Under the pieces are notes generated by a model. That model made no database searches, was not told where the DNA came from, and was given only the letters and a program-made list of their open reading frames with translations. Below are positions 34,710 through 44,370 of a stretch of DNA of 47,968 nt, in pieces; positions within the stretch are counted from its first letter, which is position 1, and each line of letters starts with the position of its first letter. Source of the DNA: Phycisphaerales bacterium (GTDB taxonomy: Bacteria; Planctomycetota; Phycisphaerae; Sedimentisphaerales; Anaerobacaceae); NCBI GenBank assembly GCA_020352215.1, contig CP070675.1, positions 3,086,723 through 3,134,690 on the forward strand, read 5' to 3'. The position numbers and the translations under genes are program-made.

Positions 34710-35342
34710 ATGAAAATCAACCGTTTGGTTCTGGGGGCCTACCAGACCAACAGCTACGTTCTGCGGGCCAGCGAGGCAGCCGCAGCGTGTCTCATTGTCG
34801 ATACCGGTCTGGAGGCTGGGGACCTAGTTGATTTCCTCGGCGAGCACGAGTTGGACCCGGTAGGGCTTATCCTCACCCACGGTCACGCAGACCACATCGG
34901 TGGTATCGATGCCCTAAGAGAGAACTTCGCGGACATGAAGGTATGTATTCACCGAATCGATGCCCCAATGCTTTCCGAAGCCGAGCGCAACCTGTCGGCC
35001 CTTGCAGGCGCGCCGTTCACAACGACGGCCGCCGACTTGCTGTTGGAGGAGGGCGACAAAGTACACGAAGCGGAAATCTGGCTTCAAGTGCTTCATACTC
35101 CGGGCCATACGCCGGGGGGCATATGTCTGTATTCGAAGGACGAGGGGATTGTGTTTGTCGGTGATACTCTCTTTGCGGATTCGGTCGGGCGGACCGACTT
35201 TCCGGGCGGCAGCATGGCGCAATTGGTGGAAAGTATAAGGCAAAAGCTCCTGGTCTTGCCCGACGAGACTGTTGTATACCCAGGCCACGGTCCTGCAACC
35301 ACGCTCGGGCAGGAGAGGGCACACAACCAATTCCTCCGATAG
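34710..35342 (+). CDS. Metallo-beta-lactamase-fold hydrolase (GloB-like)
   Basis: A 210-residue MBL-fold protein. Metal ligands are all present: THGHADHIGG, the His of HTPGHTPGG, GDTLF with the bridging Asp, and PGHGPATT with the last His. The GRTDFPGG element is typical of glyoxalase II-like subgroup proteins annotated YcbL/GloB. It probably hydrolyses a thioester or similar compound in the cytoplasm; the lack of the full GloB C-terminal substrate domain makes true glyoxalase II less likely. AGGAG stands 8 bases before ATG 34710. The downstream 100 bases carry two hairpins but no U tract. Confidence 0.92.
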   Translation: MKINRLVLGAYQTNSYVLRASEAAAACLIVDTGLEAGDLVDFLGEHELDPVGLILTHGHADHIGGIDALRENFADMKVCIHRIDAPMLSEAERNLSALAGAPFTTTAADLLLEEGDKVHEAEIWLQVLHTPGHTPGGICLYSKDEGIVFVGDTLFADSVGRTDFPGGSMAQLVESIRQKLLVLPDETVVYPGHGPATTLGQERAHNQFLR

Positions 35343-36002
35343 TCATTCCACGATTTGTCGTGCGAGATTGCCAAATGGGTGAACTCGTGCGGTATACACC
35401 ACACTTTTGCACTCGCGATCAGCGGGTGTCGGACGATAGTCCGATAGACACCACAGGATCAGTACTGCCGTGCCTTTGGGGCACAGAGCATCGGTAGCTA
35501 TTCGACGAACGCCAGCCAATTGTCCGCCCAAAGGGCCAGATCCGCGAGATTCACGAGGTTGTTGTCGTCAAAGTCGCTCCGCATGCGATGCTCCATGACG
35601 ATAATGGCGTCTCCTGCAGCCCTTCCGTCGTCGTCGCTGCCAATGGGCCAGCCGGCCGCGCTGACGGGCCCGTGGCCGGAAGCTCTGGGAGCTACCGCTG
35701 CGTGGACTGGCGTTGAACTGGTGGAAAATCCGTGAGCGGCTCAGCGTTGCTGTGCATTCTGACATCGCAGGGTCTCTCCAAAGCTGCTCTGGGCTGAAAA
35801 CCCGTGTAACGTTTTGCGTGCGCGTCGCGTACAAATGGATGAGAGCCGGAAGTGGTCTCTTGCCGTAGCTTTGGGGAACGCTAGGCAAGAGCGGCACAGA
35901 GCCATACGTGAATTCTTCGGTATGATTGGCCAGATTGGGATTACGATGGTTTTTCCGGCCGGCCGAGCCCTGAATCTGATAGAATGGATAGGAGCTGTGA
36001 TC
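35343..36002. other. Intergenic stretch with hairpins and a dockerin remnant
   Basis: GGTGTCGGAC (35425-35434) folds with GTCC (35439-35442) and GACACC (35447-35452). GTGCC/GGGCAC forms a second stem near 35471. Neither has a U tract. The minus-strand remnant 35498-35739 is listed separately. Otherwise I see nothing but a ribosome site for the next gene. Confidence 0.4.
35498..35739 (-). pseudogene. Remnant of a dockerin-tailed exoprotein gene
   Basis: On the minus strand a frame of about 78 codons, opened by an upstream TGA rather than a start codon, ends in a canonical dockerin half: RSDFDDNNLVNLADLALW then ADNWLA, followed by TAG (35500-35498). The stretch before it (GSDDDGRAAGDAIIVMEHRM) looks like the end of an exoprotein body. 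Most of the gene, including any signal peptide, is missing, so it is likely a leftover of deletion or recombination. It lies against the direction of both neighbours. Confidence 0.6.
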
Positions 36003-36965
36003 ATGAGAAGGTCAATCTTCATAGTTGCGATAACGGGGGTGGTGGTGTTGACCGCAAGACCTGCGGTCAGCGGACCCTTGCTCAAGAGCCGGGTCGGCAA
36101 AGATGCCAACTGGGTCGTGCACCTGGACTGTGAGCAACTCAAGAGGGCGCAGATAGGTGGGCTCATTCGTGAGGAGCTTGTCAGAATTGGAGTAGAGGAG
36201 AAGCTCGCGAACTTCGCAGAGGTCTTCTCGTTCCACCCGCTTGATGACCTGCAGAGTGTAACTCTCTACGGCAATGGCCCGGACGAGGAGAGAGCAGTCG
36301 TTTTGGCAGAGGGCAGGTTTGACGCTGAGAAGCTGCTAGCGATCGTGCGTCTAAATCCGCGTTACGAGGAAATCAAGCACGGCGACTTTGTCCTGCATGG
36401 TTGGCTCCAAGAAGATAAGCACAAGGACGACCAGACCACCGAGAAGATGGTGTACGGATGTTTGTATGATAAGCGACTGGTAGTCATGAGTGCCGGTCTT
36501 GACGCGGTCAAGTGGGCGCTCGATGTCCTGGCCGGCACAGCAGAAGATGCGGCAGACGGCGTATTTGATCAGGCGGCGCTGAGCGCGGAGGGGGCTTTCT
36601 TTCAGGTAGCCGCCAACGGCGTTGGCGAGATGGCCGATGAGGAGGAAGCGGCTGTGTTGAAGCAGACGGATGCGTTGGGCTTGGCTGTCGGCGAGGTCGA
36701 GGGAGATTTCTACGCTGACCTTGAGCTGACCGCCGACACCAGCGAAGTTGCCCAGGGCATAAGCAAGATACTGGAGGGCGTTATTGCTTTTGTAAGCTTG
36801 TCTGGTGAGGACCGGCCAAGATTGGCCGAGTTGGCTAAGAAGGTCGAATTGTCCTGTCAAGGCAATTCGGTTCGCGTGCACCTCGGCTGTGATCCGAGGG
36901 CGGTTTTCGAGTTGCTTAGAGAACAATGGGAGAAGGACAGAGAAAAGAAGAACGGGATTCAATAG
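36003..36965 (+). CDS. Secreted protein upstream of an ECF sigma factor (hypothetical)
   Basis: The 320-residue protein starts with a signal peptide (MRRSIFIVAITGVVVLTARP) behind AGGAG. The mature part alternates helices and strands and contains NWVVHLDCEQLKRAQIGGLI, FSFHPLDDLQSVTLYG and AVVLAEGRFDAEKLLAIV, a pattern of DUF3352-like planctomycete periplasmic proteins. I assign no enzymatic role. The frame extends upstream to 35814 but without a good start. Its last 40 bases overlap the sigma factor gene, so translation is probably coupled. It may be the periplasmic component sensed by, or controlled by, the sigma/anti-sigma pair. Confidence 0.75.
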   Translation: MRRSIFIVAITGVVVLTARPAVSGPLLKSRVGKDANWVVHLDCEQLKRAQIGGLIREELVRIGVEEKLANFAEVFSFHPLDDLQSVTLYGNGPDEERAVVLAEGRFDAEKLLAIVRLNPRYEEIKHGDFVLHGWLQEDKHKDDQTTEKMVYGCLYDKRLVVMSAGLDAVKWALDVLAGTAEDAADGVFDQAALSAEGAFFQVAANGVGEMADEEEAAVLKQTDALGLAVGEVEGDFYADLELTADTSEVAQGISKILEGVIAFVSLSGEDRPRLAELAKKVELSCQGNSVRVHLGCDPRAVFELLREQWEKDREKKNGIQ

Positions 36966-37600
36966 GTGGCGGCACCGGCCGGTCTGGCGCGGCGTTGCAG
37001 GCGTTGAGTAGCGAAGAGCTTGCTCGGCGATCCAGTGCCGGCTGCCAGGCATCGTTTGGCGAACTTGTGCGGCGCTTCGGACCAAGGCTCCTACAATTTC
37101 TGCGGCGCAGAACGAACAGCCTGCACGACGCAGAGGACCTGGTTCAGGATACGTTCGTCAAGGCGTACACGAACATCGGCCAATACCACGATTCGTGGAG
37201 GTTCTCGACCTGGCTCTTTACCATAGCGACGCGGCTGGCCAATAGTCACTACCGAAGCTCACACCGCAAGCCCGGCATTGGGTATGCCACAGCCGACGGT
37301 ACTGAAGTGCCGGATATAGTTGCACAGTGGGAGAACCGGCAGAACCTGTGGGCACTTGCCGGCAGTATGTCCAAAGGTCAGTATCAGTCGCTGTGGCTGA
37401 GGTACGCCGAAGGTATGTCGATCCGTGAAATCGCCAAAGTCATGGGCAAGTCGCAGGTCAACGTTAGGGTGCTGCTCTACCGAGCCCGGACGAACATGGC
37501 TGGGAAGTTGCAGGATGCCCGTGCGGAAGGTGAGCCGACAGGCGGCAAGCAGAAGCGTGTGAAAGAGACACTGTCTTGTGTGAAAGTTGAGGGTGCTTAA
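36926..37600 (+). CDS. ECF-type RNA polymerase sigma factor
   Basis: A 224-residue sigma70-family factor. Region 2 at about 42-110 contains DAEDLVQDTFVKAYTNI and the -10 recognition helix WRFSTWLFTIATRLANSHYR. Region 4 at about 140-195 has LRYAEGMSIREIAKVMGKSQ, VNVRVLLYRAR, a standard -35 binding helix-turn-helix. It lacks region 1 and region 3, as ECF factors do. It overlaps the upstream gene by 40 bases and its own stop codon overlaps the anti-sigma gene start (TAATG). ECF factors usually control envelope or stress genes, often including their own operon. Confidence 0.93.
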   Translation: MGEGQRKEERDSIGGGTGRSGAALQALSSEELARRSSAGCQASFGELVRRFGPRLLQFLRRRTNSLHDAEDLVQDTFVKAYTNIGQYHDSWRFSTWLFTIATRLANSHYRSSHRKPGIGYATADGTEVPDIVAQWENRQNLWALAGSMSKGQYQSLWLRYAEGMSIREIAKVMGKSQVNVRVLLYRARTNMAGKLQDARAEGEPTGGKQKRVKETLSCVKVEGA

Positions 37601-38169
37601 TGTTTTGTTGGTTGTTTAGGTTTATGATTTCGAGTTCGATGGACCGGGACGAGCCTCTATCGGGAATCGCCCAGAGGCACATGTGTCACTGTATGAGTTG
37701 TCGGCAGTTCTACGAGACGTGCGTCTCCTTGGGTGAGGGGCTGAAACACGAGGCGGCAGCGCCGCACCGGCCTATATCGGAGCGCTTGAGTCAGCGGATA
37801 GCAAGAGCTATACCGCGCGGACCGGCAGCGACACGCCGGATTGGCATCAGGTTGCGACCTGCGATTGCAGCCGCCTGCTTGGCAGCAGTCGTTGCAGCAG
37901 GGACTCTGTTCGTGGCCCTTGACCGACGTGGTCGTGCTCGCCAATACAAAGCGGCCGTCAAAGATGCGCAGGAATTTGTTGCCTTCGTTCGTCTTAGAGC
38001 CGGTCCGCGTGCAGACGAGGGTGCTTCACGGCCGTTGTCGGGCCTGTTCGAAGGACCTTTGCAGGGCGAGGTCCGCAGTCTCGCCGACGACACCGAGTCG
38101 GCCGTGAGGTTTTTGGTCGCATGCGTTGCGGTGGACGTCCCCAGTCGCGCAGGTGAATCGATGAATTAG
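37600..38169 (+). CDS. Zinc-binding anti-sigma factor
   Basis: A 189-residue membrane protein beginning inside the TAATG overlap with the sigma gene, a sign of translational coupling. The cytoplasmic part has the zinc anti-sigma motif H27-x3-C31-x2-C34 (HMCHCMSC) typical of the ZAS domain, which holds the sigma factor inactive. A transmembrane helix lies at about 85-107 (RPAIAAACLAAVVAAGTLFV), and the remaining 80 residues are periplasmic. Redox or envelope stress may release the sigma factor, which is inference from the family. Confidence 0.85.
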   Translation: MFCWLFRFMISSSMDRDEPLSGIAQRHMCHCMSCRQFYETCVSLGEGLKHEAAAPHRPISERLSQRIARAIPRGPAATRRIGIRLRPAIAAACLAAVVAAGTLFVALDRRGRARQYKAAVKDAQEFVAFVRLRAGPRADEGASRPLSGLFEGPLQGEVRSLADDTESAVRFLVACVAVDVPSRAGESMN

Positions 38170-38197
38170 ATGGCAGGGAAAGTCACGTAACTAATTA

Positions 38198-39520
38198 TCA
38201 GTAACGAATGCCTTCCAGCCAGTTGTCAGTCAGTATGCTCAGGTCATCGAAGCCGACGTGGCCGGACGCATCCAGGTCTATGCCGCCGCAATAATCATTG
38301 GCGGGACTGCAAAAGCTATCGAGCCAGCGCTGCGCAAACCGCGAGAAGTCAATCATGTTCACGCCGTCGGGACATCGGAGGTCTCCGATGGGAATCTGCC
38401 ACCGAAGTACTGGATAGTTGGTTCCCTCGCAGATATCCCATGTTAGAACGAAGTCCCAGCCTGCGTCGAAAAAAGTGTCTATACTCTGCATCTGGGTCGT
38501 AGTCTTGCCCGTGCCGCCGGCGCTGGTTGCCTGGCCGCTGGTTTCCGTGTCCCAGAAGGACTGCCGAATTTGTCCGAGGACCTTCCTCTCTCCTGCCAAA
38601 CCACCCGTGTATAGGTGGCCTAACACTGTGCCTACCGAATAGCACTTGTATACTGCGCCGCGCTCGACCAAGGCTGCGAGCCCACCCACATAGCGGTATC
38701 CCGTGACGCTGCCGGTGGCGTAACAATATGTGACCGTAGTGTCGTCATGTGCAGTCTTGCCAATTAGCCCTCCGACGATGTCGTTGCCTGAGACGCTGGC
38801 GGCGCTATAGCACCTGCCCAGTGAGGCAAGATCGAGAAGTCCGACCAATCCGCCGACGTACGCCTCGCCCGAGACACTGCCGCCTGAGTGGCACTCGCTG
38901 ATTGACCCGACACCTAGCCCGATGAGCCCTCCGACATATCGATTGCCAGATACGTTGGCGTCCTTGGCGTAGCAACCGGTGACGCTTCCATCATCGAAGT
39001 AACCTACCAGCGAACCGACATAGTTGCCTCCGGCAGTGACATTCGGACCGATCAGCCCCAAATTCTTGATCAGCCCGGACGCATATGCAAAGAGTCCCAC
39101 GTAATCCTGCTCCACAGAACCGTATGTAAAGTGCGAAATCGTATGGCCGTTTCCGTCAAATACGCCCATAAACGGTTTTGTGTCTTCCCAAGTCCGCCAG
39201 TATCCAATGAGATTGAAATCTGTCCCCGTATACTGGGATAGGTCAATGTCCGCCATCAACTTGAAATGCTTTGCCCAGTCATTTGCATTGGCCCCGATCT
39301 CGTTCATCTGTTCGGCCGTGTAGATCAGATAGGGGGCTGCGCTGGTCCCGCTGCCGCCACCGTACTTGGCTTGAGCCGGCAGGGCGATACAGCAGACAAT
39401 AAGCAACGCAAGTAGTCTCGTCGGTACAAAGGTCTTCTCGCATAGATGAACCTGGGACCGACTGCGCAATGCGGAACTGCCGAGTCCCAAGAGTGTCGAT
39501 AACGTGCCCCAATCAGGCAT
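38198..39520 (-). CDS. GLUG-repeat secreted protein with dockerin-like tail
   Basis: A 440-residue exoprotein. ATG 39520 has GGAGGAG close upstream and is preferred to the frame start at 39604. A hydrophobic segment, TFVPTRLLALLIVCCIALPAQA, ends in a signal-peptidase site before KYGGGSG, the start of the mature protein. The centre holds GLUG repeats such as YVGGLIGLGVGSISECHSGG and YVGGLVGLLDLASLGRCYS, forming a beta-solenoid. The C-terminus has two dockerin-like units (NMIDFSRFAQRWLDS and DLDASGHVGFDDLSILTDNW). It lies 62 bases downstream of the related larger gene and shares the YGGGSGT opening, so the pair is a tandem duplication, probably one operon. Confidence 0.87.
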   Translation of the reverse strand: MPDWGTLSTLLGLGSSALRSRSQVHLCEKTFVPTRLLALLIVCCIALPAQAKYGGGSGTSAAPYLIYTAEQMNEIGANANDWAKHFKLMADIDLSQYTGTDFNLIGYWRTWEDTKPFMGVFDGNGHTISHFTYGSVEQDYVGLFAYASGLIKNLGLIGPNVTAGGNYVGSLVGYFDDGSVTGCYAKDANVSGNRYVGGLIGLGVGSISECHSGGSVSGEAYVGGLVGLLDLASLGRCYSAASVSGNDIVGGLIGKTAHDDTTVTYCYATGSVTGYRYVGGLAALVERGAVYKCYSVGTVLGHLYTGGLAGERKVLGQIRQSFWDTETSGQATSAGGTGKTTTQMQSIDTFFDAGWDFVLTWDICEGTNYPVLRWQIPIGDLRCPDGVNMIDFSRFAQRWLDSFCSPANDYCGGIDLDASGHVGFDDLSILTDNWLEGIRY

Positions 39521-39582
39521 TTTCGATCTCCTCCAAAAGGCCATGCGTGTTGGGAACTGAACTACCGTATATGATACCCGAA

Positions 39583-41640
39583 TCACCTCGCTGATGCAAG
39601 CCAATTGCCGGCCAATAGAGCGAGGTCGAGCACGTCAATACGGTAGTCTTGGTTGAGGTCACCAAGCAGATGTCGCCTTAAGAAAGGATATGTCTGACCT
39701 TCCGCCATGCCCCAGACTTCAGTGAAATCCCACTGGGAAAAGGTGGCTTGCCGCTTCATCTCGGCCGTAGTCCTACCGTGGGAGTCGTCGCAGTCTGTAC
39801 CATTGCCGCACATATTACTCAATCCGCTGGTGCGCGTGTCCCAGTAACAGTCGGCGATCACACCCGACCAGCTCACATTGGACCCCACCAGCCCACCGAG
39901 ATTCTCGCCTCCCTCGACTCGCCCGGTCGAATAGCAGTTGGCTATTGTGTCCCAATGCGATCCCACCAGTCCGCCGACACAATCCCCGCCTGCGACGCTG
40001 GCGGTCGAATAAGAGTTGATGATAGTGCCAGGAAAACGATCTCCTCCCATATTCCGTCCAGCTAATCCACCAACTATCTCTGCTGCCTCGACGTTGCCTG
40101 CCGAATAACAGCCGGTGGTGGTACCGGCGTTGTCTCCCACCAGTCCGCCGACTCCCGCATTTCCCGAGATGGTGGCGGTCACAGAACAGCGGGCAATCGT
40201 GCCCCAGTTCTCTCCCACGAGCCCGCCAACACAAACATCTGCTGCAACACTTGCTCCCTCAACATGGCAGTTGCAGATTGTTCCGCCGAATAAGCTGCCA
40301 GCCAGTGAGCCCACACACTCACCTGTTCCGGCGTCGACTTCTGCGCCGACGAGTCTCAAATGTTTTATCACTCCTCGGTCTGCGAGCAGTGAGCCAACAC
40401 ATCCGAAGATGCCTATGTGGTGTCTGTTTCTGGAGATGTACGTGAAGTTGGAGATGGTACGACCGTTTCCGTCAAAGACACCCAGAAACGGGTGTTTCCA
40501 AGAGACTCCAATAGTGTTGAACTCGTTCCCCCTGTATTGGCTTAGGTCAATATCAGCCATCAGTATGAAGTGCTTATCCCAGTGACATGCAGTCAAACCG
40601 ATCGTATTGAGTTGCTCAGCTGTATAGATCAGAAATGGATCGTCTGCCGAGCCGCTGCCGCCACCGTATCCGGGCTCGGAAGTCACCATAGAAACACCGG
40701 GCATGTTCTGCCAGGCGAGTCGAGGGTAATCATTGCCTTCGTCAATGGTCCACGTTCCCTCATTGCCGCACGTGCCCCAGCCGAGAAATGTGCTTGAGTT
40801 CTGCATCTGAGCTGTCGTCTTCCCGTCTCCACCGGCACTGCTGTCTATGCCGGTCGTCTGCATGTCCCAGAAGGAGAGAACGGTCGTTCCCCAATCCTGG
40901 TCGCCAACCAGGCCGCCGACTTTTTCGTTTCCCGACAAGCTGCCGGTTGCGTAGCAGTTCACGATTGTGCCTCTGGCGACGCTCTCTCCCACCAGCCCGC
41001 CAACTCGTTCGTTTCCTGAGACCCTGGAGGTGGCGTAGCAATTGCTGATTGTGCCGGTACTGCCTCCCACGAGACCGCCGACACTGTCACCTCCCGAGAC
41101 GCTCCCGCCCTCAGCATAGCAGTTACTGACCATTCCGTATGTCAGGCGGCCAACCAGGGACCCCACATTATCTCCTGATCCCGCATCAACAGATGGACTA
41201 AGCAACCCCAGATTTCTGATCTCTGGTTTCCGTCCCGGCCACCAGTCAACCCATCCGAAGACGCCCACGCAGCTCATGTCGGCAGAGGCGTAGTTGAAGT
41301 TGGAAATCATATGGCCGTTACCGTCAAACACCCCCGCAAAGGCAGTCCTACGAGAATACCCCGTCTCATCAGGTTCCGGAGCGATAATGTTGAATGCCGG
41401 CCTGCCGTCCTGGCCATCGTAGTCCGAGAGATCGATATCCGCCATCAAGACAAAGTGCTTGTCCCAGTCACAGGGATCGGCGCCGATGGCGTTCATCTGC
41501 TCGGCGGTCCAGATTTGATACGGGTCCTCGGCTGTGCCGCTGCCGCCGCCGTATTTGGCCTGAGCGTCGAGGCTGAGAAAGGAAACGGTGATTAGTATGA
41601 GGATTGTCCGCGAGGCCCTCGGATTTGTTACCTCCATCAT
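39583..41640 (-). CDS. Duplicated GLUG-repeat secreted protein with dockerin-like tail
   Basis: A 685-residue exoprotein. From ATG 41640 the signal peptide is RTILILITVSFLSLDAQA; the frame runs 13 codons upstream. Two homologous halves each start with YGGGSG, a WTAEQMNAIG or YTAEQLNTIG segment and an FxLMADIDLS segment, then GLUG repeats (VGGLVGESVARGTIVNCYAT; VGGLVGENWGTIARCSVTAT). The end is a single dockerin-like unit, DLNQDYRIDVLDLALLAGNW. The internal halves suggest fusion of two GLUG units. It is probably a surface or secreted beta-solenoid. A promoter lies at 41731-41760. Confidence 0.88.
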   Translation of the reverse strand: MMEVTNPRASRTILILITVSFLSLDAQAKYGGGSGTAEDPYQIWTAEQMNAIGADPCDWDKHFVLMADIDLSDYDGQDGRPAFNIIAPEPDETGYSRRTAFAGVFDGNGHMISNFNYASADMSCVGVFGWVDWWPGRKPEIRNLGLLSPSVDAGSGDNVGSLVGRLTYGMVSNCYAEGGSVSGGDSVGGLVGGSTGTISNCYATSRVSGNERVGGLVGESVARGTIVNCYATGSLSGNEKVGGLVGDQDWGTTVLSFWDMQTTGIDSSAGGDGKTTAQMQNSSTFLGWGTCGNEGTWTIDEGNDYPRLAWQNMPGVSMVTSEPGYGGGSGSADDPFLIYTAEQLNTIGLTACHWDKHFILMADIDLSQYRGNEFNTIGVSWKHPFLGVFDGNGRTISNFTYISRNRHHIGIFGCVGSLLADRGVIKHLRLVGAEVDAGTGECVGSLAGSLFGGTICNCHVEGASVAADVCVGGLVGENWGTIARCSVTATISGNAGVGGLVGDNAGTTTGCYSAGNVEAAEIVGGLAGRNMGGDRFPGTIINSYSTASVAGGDCVGGLVGSHWDTIANCYSTGRVEGGENLGGLVGSNVSWSGVIADCYWDTRTSGLSNMCGNGTDCDDSHGRTTAEMKRQATFSQWDFTEVWGMAEGQTYPFLRRHLLGDLNQDYRIDVLDLALLAGNWLASAR

Positions 41641-41730
41641 TTCTTGATCCCTGTCTCCCGCTTCTCTATGGCGGCTCATATCCGCCCGCCTTCAAAGAAC
41701 ACAAGAAATGGTTTCCGCGTCTAAATGATG

Positions 41731-41760
41731 ATTGTACCAACGGAGGAGACCCGTAGTCAA
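41731..41760 (-). promoter_or_regulatory. Sigma70-like promoter of the GLUG gene pair
   Basis: On the minus strand, TTGACT (41760-41755), an 18-base spacer and TACAAT (41736-41731), about 90 bases before the GLUG start codon. Confidence 0.6.
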
Positions 41761-41889
41761 GGATTTATCCCTGGCGATGATTCGAGCGAGGTTTGTGAAT
41801 TGTCCTAATCTCAGGTGCCTATAGCGTGCCAGACCGGATTGATGCGACTTCGTTCGTGCAATACGATATACGCAACACGCATGACGAGA

Positions 41890-42741
41890 TCAGAAGTTGT
41901 CGTTGAAGTAGTCGGGCTTGCCGTCGTCGGTGTCGTAGCGGGTGCGGTCTTCCGTGTCGGCGTCTACGCGAATTCGCTCGATGCGCTCAGCCTTCTTCGT
42001 ATTGCTGTCGACGGTGACAAGCACTCCGTTCAGTTTCACATCACCAGTCGCTATTTCAAAAGGCACCGGCATTTGAGTTCTGAAGGCCTTCAAAACGCTC
42101 TTGCTCTTGCGGCCGAGTACGGAATCGTGCGCGCCGGTCATGCCGATGTCGGTGATGTAGGCCGTGCCGCCGGGGAGGATTTTCTCATCGGCGGTGACGA
42201 CATGAGTATGAGTGCCGAAACAACAACTAATCCTACCGTCGAGGTGATAGCCCATCGCTACCTTTTCGCTTGTAGCTTCCGCGTGGAAGTCTACGATTAT
42301 TATGTCGGCTTGCTGTTGGAGCTTCGGCAAGATCTTGTCAATGGCGGCGTAGGGACAGTCGGCGGGCTTCATAAATAGCCGACCGATTAATGCAACGGCA
42401 GCCACCGTAGGGCCTTTGTCGGTTTTGCAGACGGCAAAGCCTCTGCCCGCAGCATGTTCGGAAAAGTTGGCGGGGCGGGCAACGCCCTCCTCCGTCTCCA
42501 GCGTCCCGATTATATCTCTTTTGCGGTATGTGTGGTCGCCCAGCGTTACCAGGTCTACGCCGTATCGCAGCAGTTTGTCGTAGATTTGCCGAGTCAGTCC
42601 GGAGCCGCCGGCCGCATTTTCGGCGTTTGCAATCACGCAGTCTATCGCATGCTCTTGGATGAGAGGCTTGAGCTTCTCTGCTACAATACGCCTTCCTGGC
42701 CGGCCTACGATGTCGCCGATACAAAGGACGTTAACTTTCAT
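41890..42741 (-). CDS. ymdB: YmdB-family metallophosphoesterase
   Basis: A 283-residue protein of the YmdB family of calcineurin-like phosphodiesterases, which cleave 2',3'-cyclic nucleotides. The motifs are GDIVGRPGRR, NAENAAGG, TLGDHTYRKRD, DFHAEATSEK, and THTHVVTADE. All metal-ligand blocks are present and the length is normal. It stands 48 bases after rny in the same orientation. The rny-ymdB pair is conserved in many bacteria, and both act on RNA-derived or nucleotide signalling substrates. Confidence 0.93.
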   Translation of the reverse strand: MKVNVLCIGDIVGRPGRRIVAEKLKPLIQEHAIDCVIANAENAAGGSGLTRQIYDKLLRYGVDLVTLGDHTYRKRDIIGTLETEEGVARPANFSEHAAGRGFAVCKTDKGPTVAAVALIGRLFMKPADCPYAAIDKILPKLQQQADIIIVDFHAEATSEKVAMGYHLDGRISCCFGTHTHVVTADEKILPGGTAYITDIGMTGAHDSVLGRKSKSVLKAFRTQMPVPFEIATGDVKLNGVLVTVDSNTKKAERIERIRVDADTEDRTRYDTDDGKPDYFNDNF

Positions 42742-42789
42742 GGTCTACACTCGTATTTGGCTCTCGATTCGACCGAGCGGCAGACGCCG

Positions 42790-44370
42790 CTACCTGGCGT
42801 ATTCGATACAGCGGACTTCACGCAGCAAAGTCACCTGAATCTCGCCGGGATAGGTCATCTCTGCTTCGACCTTGCTGGCAATGTCGCGCGCTATCTTCAT
42901 CGCAGCGTCGTCATCCACTTCGTCGGCGCTGACGATCACGCGGATTTCTCGCCCAGCCTGGATGGCGTATGCGTTTTCAACTCCCTTAAAGCCGCCAGCA
43001 ATTTCCTCGAGTTTCTCCAGTCGCTTGATGTATCTCTCGAGTGTTTCCCTCCTGGCGCCGGGGCGGGAAGCGCTAATTGCATCAGCGGCGGAAACCAGCG
43101 GAGTATAAGGGTTGTCTGCCAGGATGTCACCGTGATGCCCTGCAACTGCATTAAGCACGATGGGGGATTCACTGAAGCGCTTGAGATAATTTGCGCCTAT
43201 TGTAGGATGGTTGCCTTCAATGTCATGGTCGATGGCCTTGCCGATATCGTGCAACAGTCCCGCCCGCCTGGCGATCGAACCGTCCAGACCGAGCTCGTCG
43301 GCCATAACCTGCGACAGGAAAGCGACCTCAACACTGTGACGAAGGACATTCTGGCCGTAGCTTGTCCTGAAGCTAAGGGCGCCGATCAAGCTGATTACCT
43401 TGTTGCTCAGTCCTCTTACATTGGTCTCTACGGCGGCGTCTTTGCCGAGCTGCAGAAGCTTGTTGTTGACGTCACTTTTCGTCTGTGAGACGAGTTCCTC
43501 GATGCGGGACGGATGTATTCGTCCATCTTGTATTAACCGTTCCATCGAAAGGCGCGCGACTTCACGCCTGACGGGGTTGAATCCGCTGACGACGATCATC
43601 CCCGGCGTGTCGTCCACGATGACGTCAACGCCTGTAGCCTTTTCGAAAGCGCGAATGTTGCGTCCTTCTCTGCCGATGATTCTTCCTTTCATATCGTCGT
43701 TGGGGATGTCGACGGTTGAAACAGTCACTTCACAAGTCTGCTCAGCGGCGTAGCGCTGAATGGACGTGCTTATAATCTCCCGGCTCTTTTCATCAGAGAT
43801 TTCCGTTGCCTCTTCTACCTTGCGTTGAATCAGGGCCGACATCTCGTGTTCACACTCGTCTTCCAGCCTTTTGAGCAGCAACTCCTTGGCTTCGTCAACG
43901 CCCATTGCGGTGATCTTGAGCAGCTGGTTCTTCTGTTGAGCTATCAGCACGGATAGTTGCTTCTCCTTGAGCTCCGTGTTGCGTACTCTTCGACTGACCT
44001 CTTGCTCTTGCTGCCTAAGTGTCTTTCCCTGCTGTTGCAGCAGTTCTGCTTGGCGTTCAAAGCTGTCTTCGCGCTTAGCCAATCGCATTTCAGTTTCGTG
44101 CAGCTCCGCCCGAATTTGATTGGCCTCTGTGGTGAACTGCTCTTTCTTTTTGATCGCCTCGCTGGCTGCGTCTATTTGAGCGGACTTGATGATGTTCTCG
44201 GCTTCTCGCTTGGCTGCCTCAATTTGCCGGTCCAGATCTTGCTGGAAGGCCTTGGCCCTTGCTCTCGAGATGACAACGTAGATTACGTAAGCGAGGCACA
44301 ACCCCAGGGCGAAGCCAAAGATCGTTGCAAGCCAAGGCTGAATGGATACTTGCGATAGTAAGGTGTACAT
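42790..44370 (-). CDS. rny: Ribonuclease Y
   Basis: A 526-residue membrane-anchored endoribonuclease that starts mRNA decay. An N-terminal helix (about 15-35, [18 protein letters not shown]) anchors it, residues 40-200 form a long coiled coil, and the KH domain at about 215-285 has [21 protein letters not shown]. The HD domain includes [16 protein letters not shown] (metal His-Asp) and [10 protein letters not shown]. Length and order match Firmicutes RNase Y. ATG 44370 is preceded by GGCAGGAACA. The upstream 146-187 bases contain a two-stem hairpin at 44516-44558 that may lie in its leader. Confidence 0.95.
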   Translation of the reverse strand: MYTLLSQVSIQPWLATIFGFALGLCLAYVIYVVISRARAKAFQQDLDRQIEAAKREAENIIKSAQIDAASEAIKKKEQFTTEANQIRAELHETEMRLAKREDSFERQAELLQQQGKTLRQQEQEVSRRVRNTELKEKQLSVLIAQQKNQLLKITAMGVDEAKELLLKRLEDECEHEMSALIQRKVEEATEISDEKSREIISTSIQRYAAEQTCEVTVSTVDIPNDDMKGRIIGREGRNIRAFEKATGVDVIVDDTPGMIVVSGFNPVRREVARLSMERLIQDGRIHPSRIEELVSQTKSDVNNKLLQLGKDAAVETNVRGLSNKVISLIGALSFRTSYGQNVLRHSVEVAFLSQVMADELGLDGSIARRAGLLHDIGKAIDHDIEGNHPTIGANYLKRFSESPIVLNAVAGHHGDILADNPYTPLVSAADAISASRPGARRETLERYIKRLEKLEEIAGGFKGVENAYAIQAGREIRVIVSADEVDDDAAMKIARDIASKVEAEMTYPGEIQVTLLREVRCIEYAR

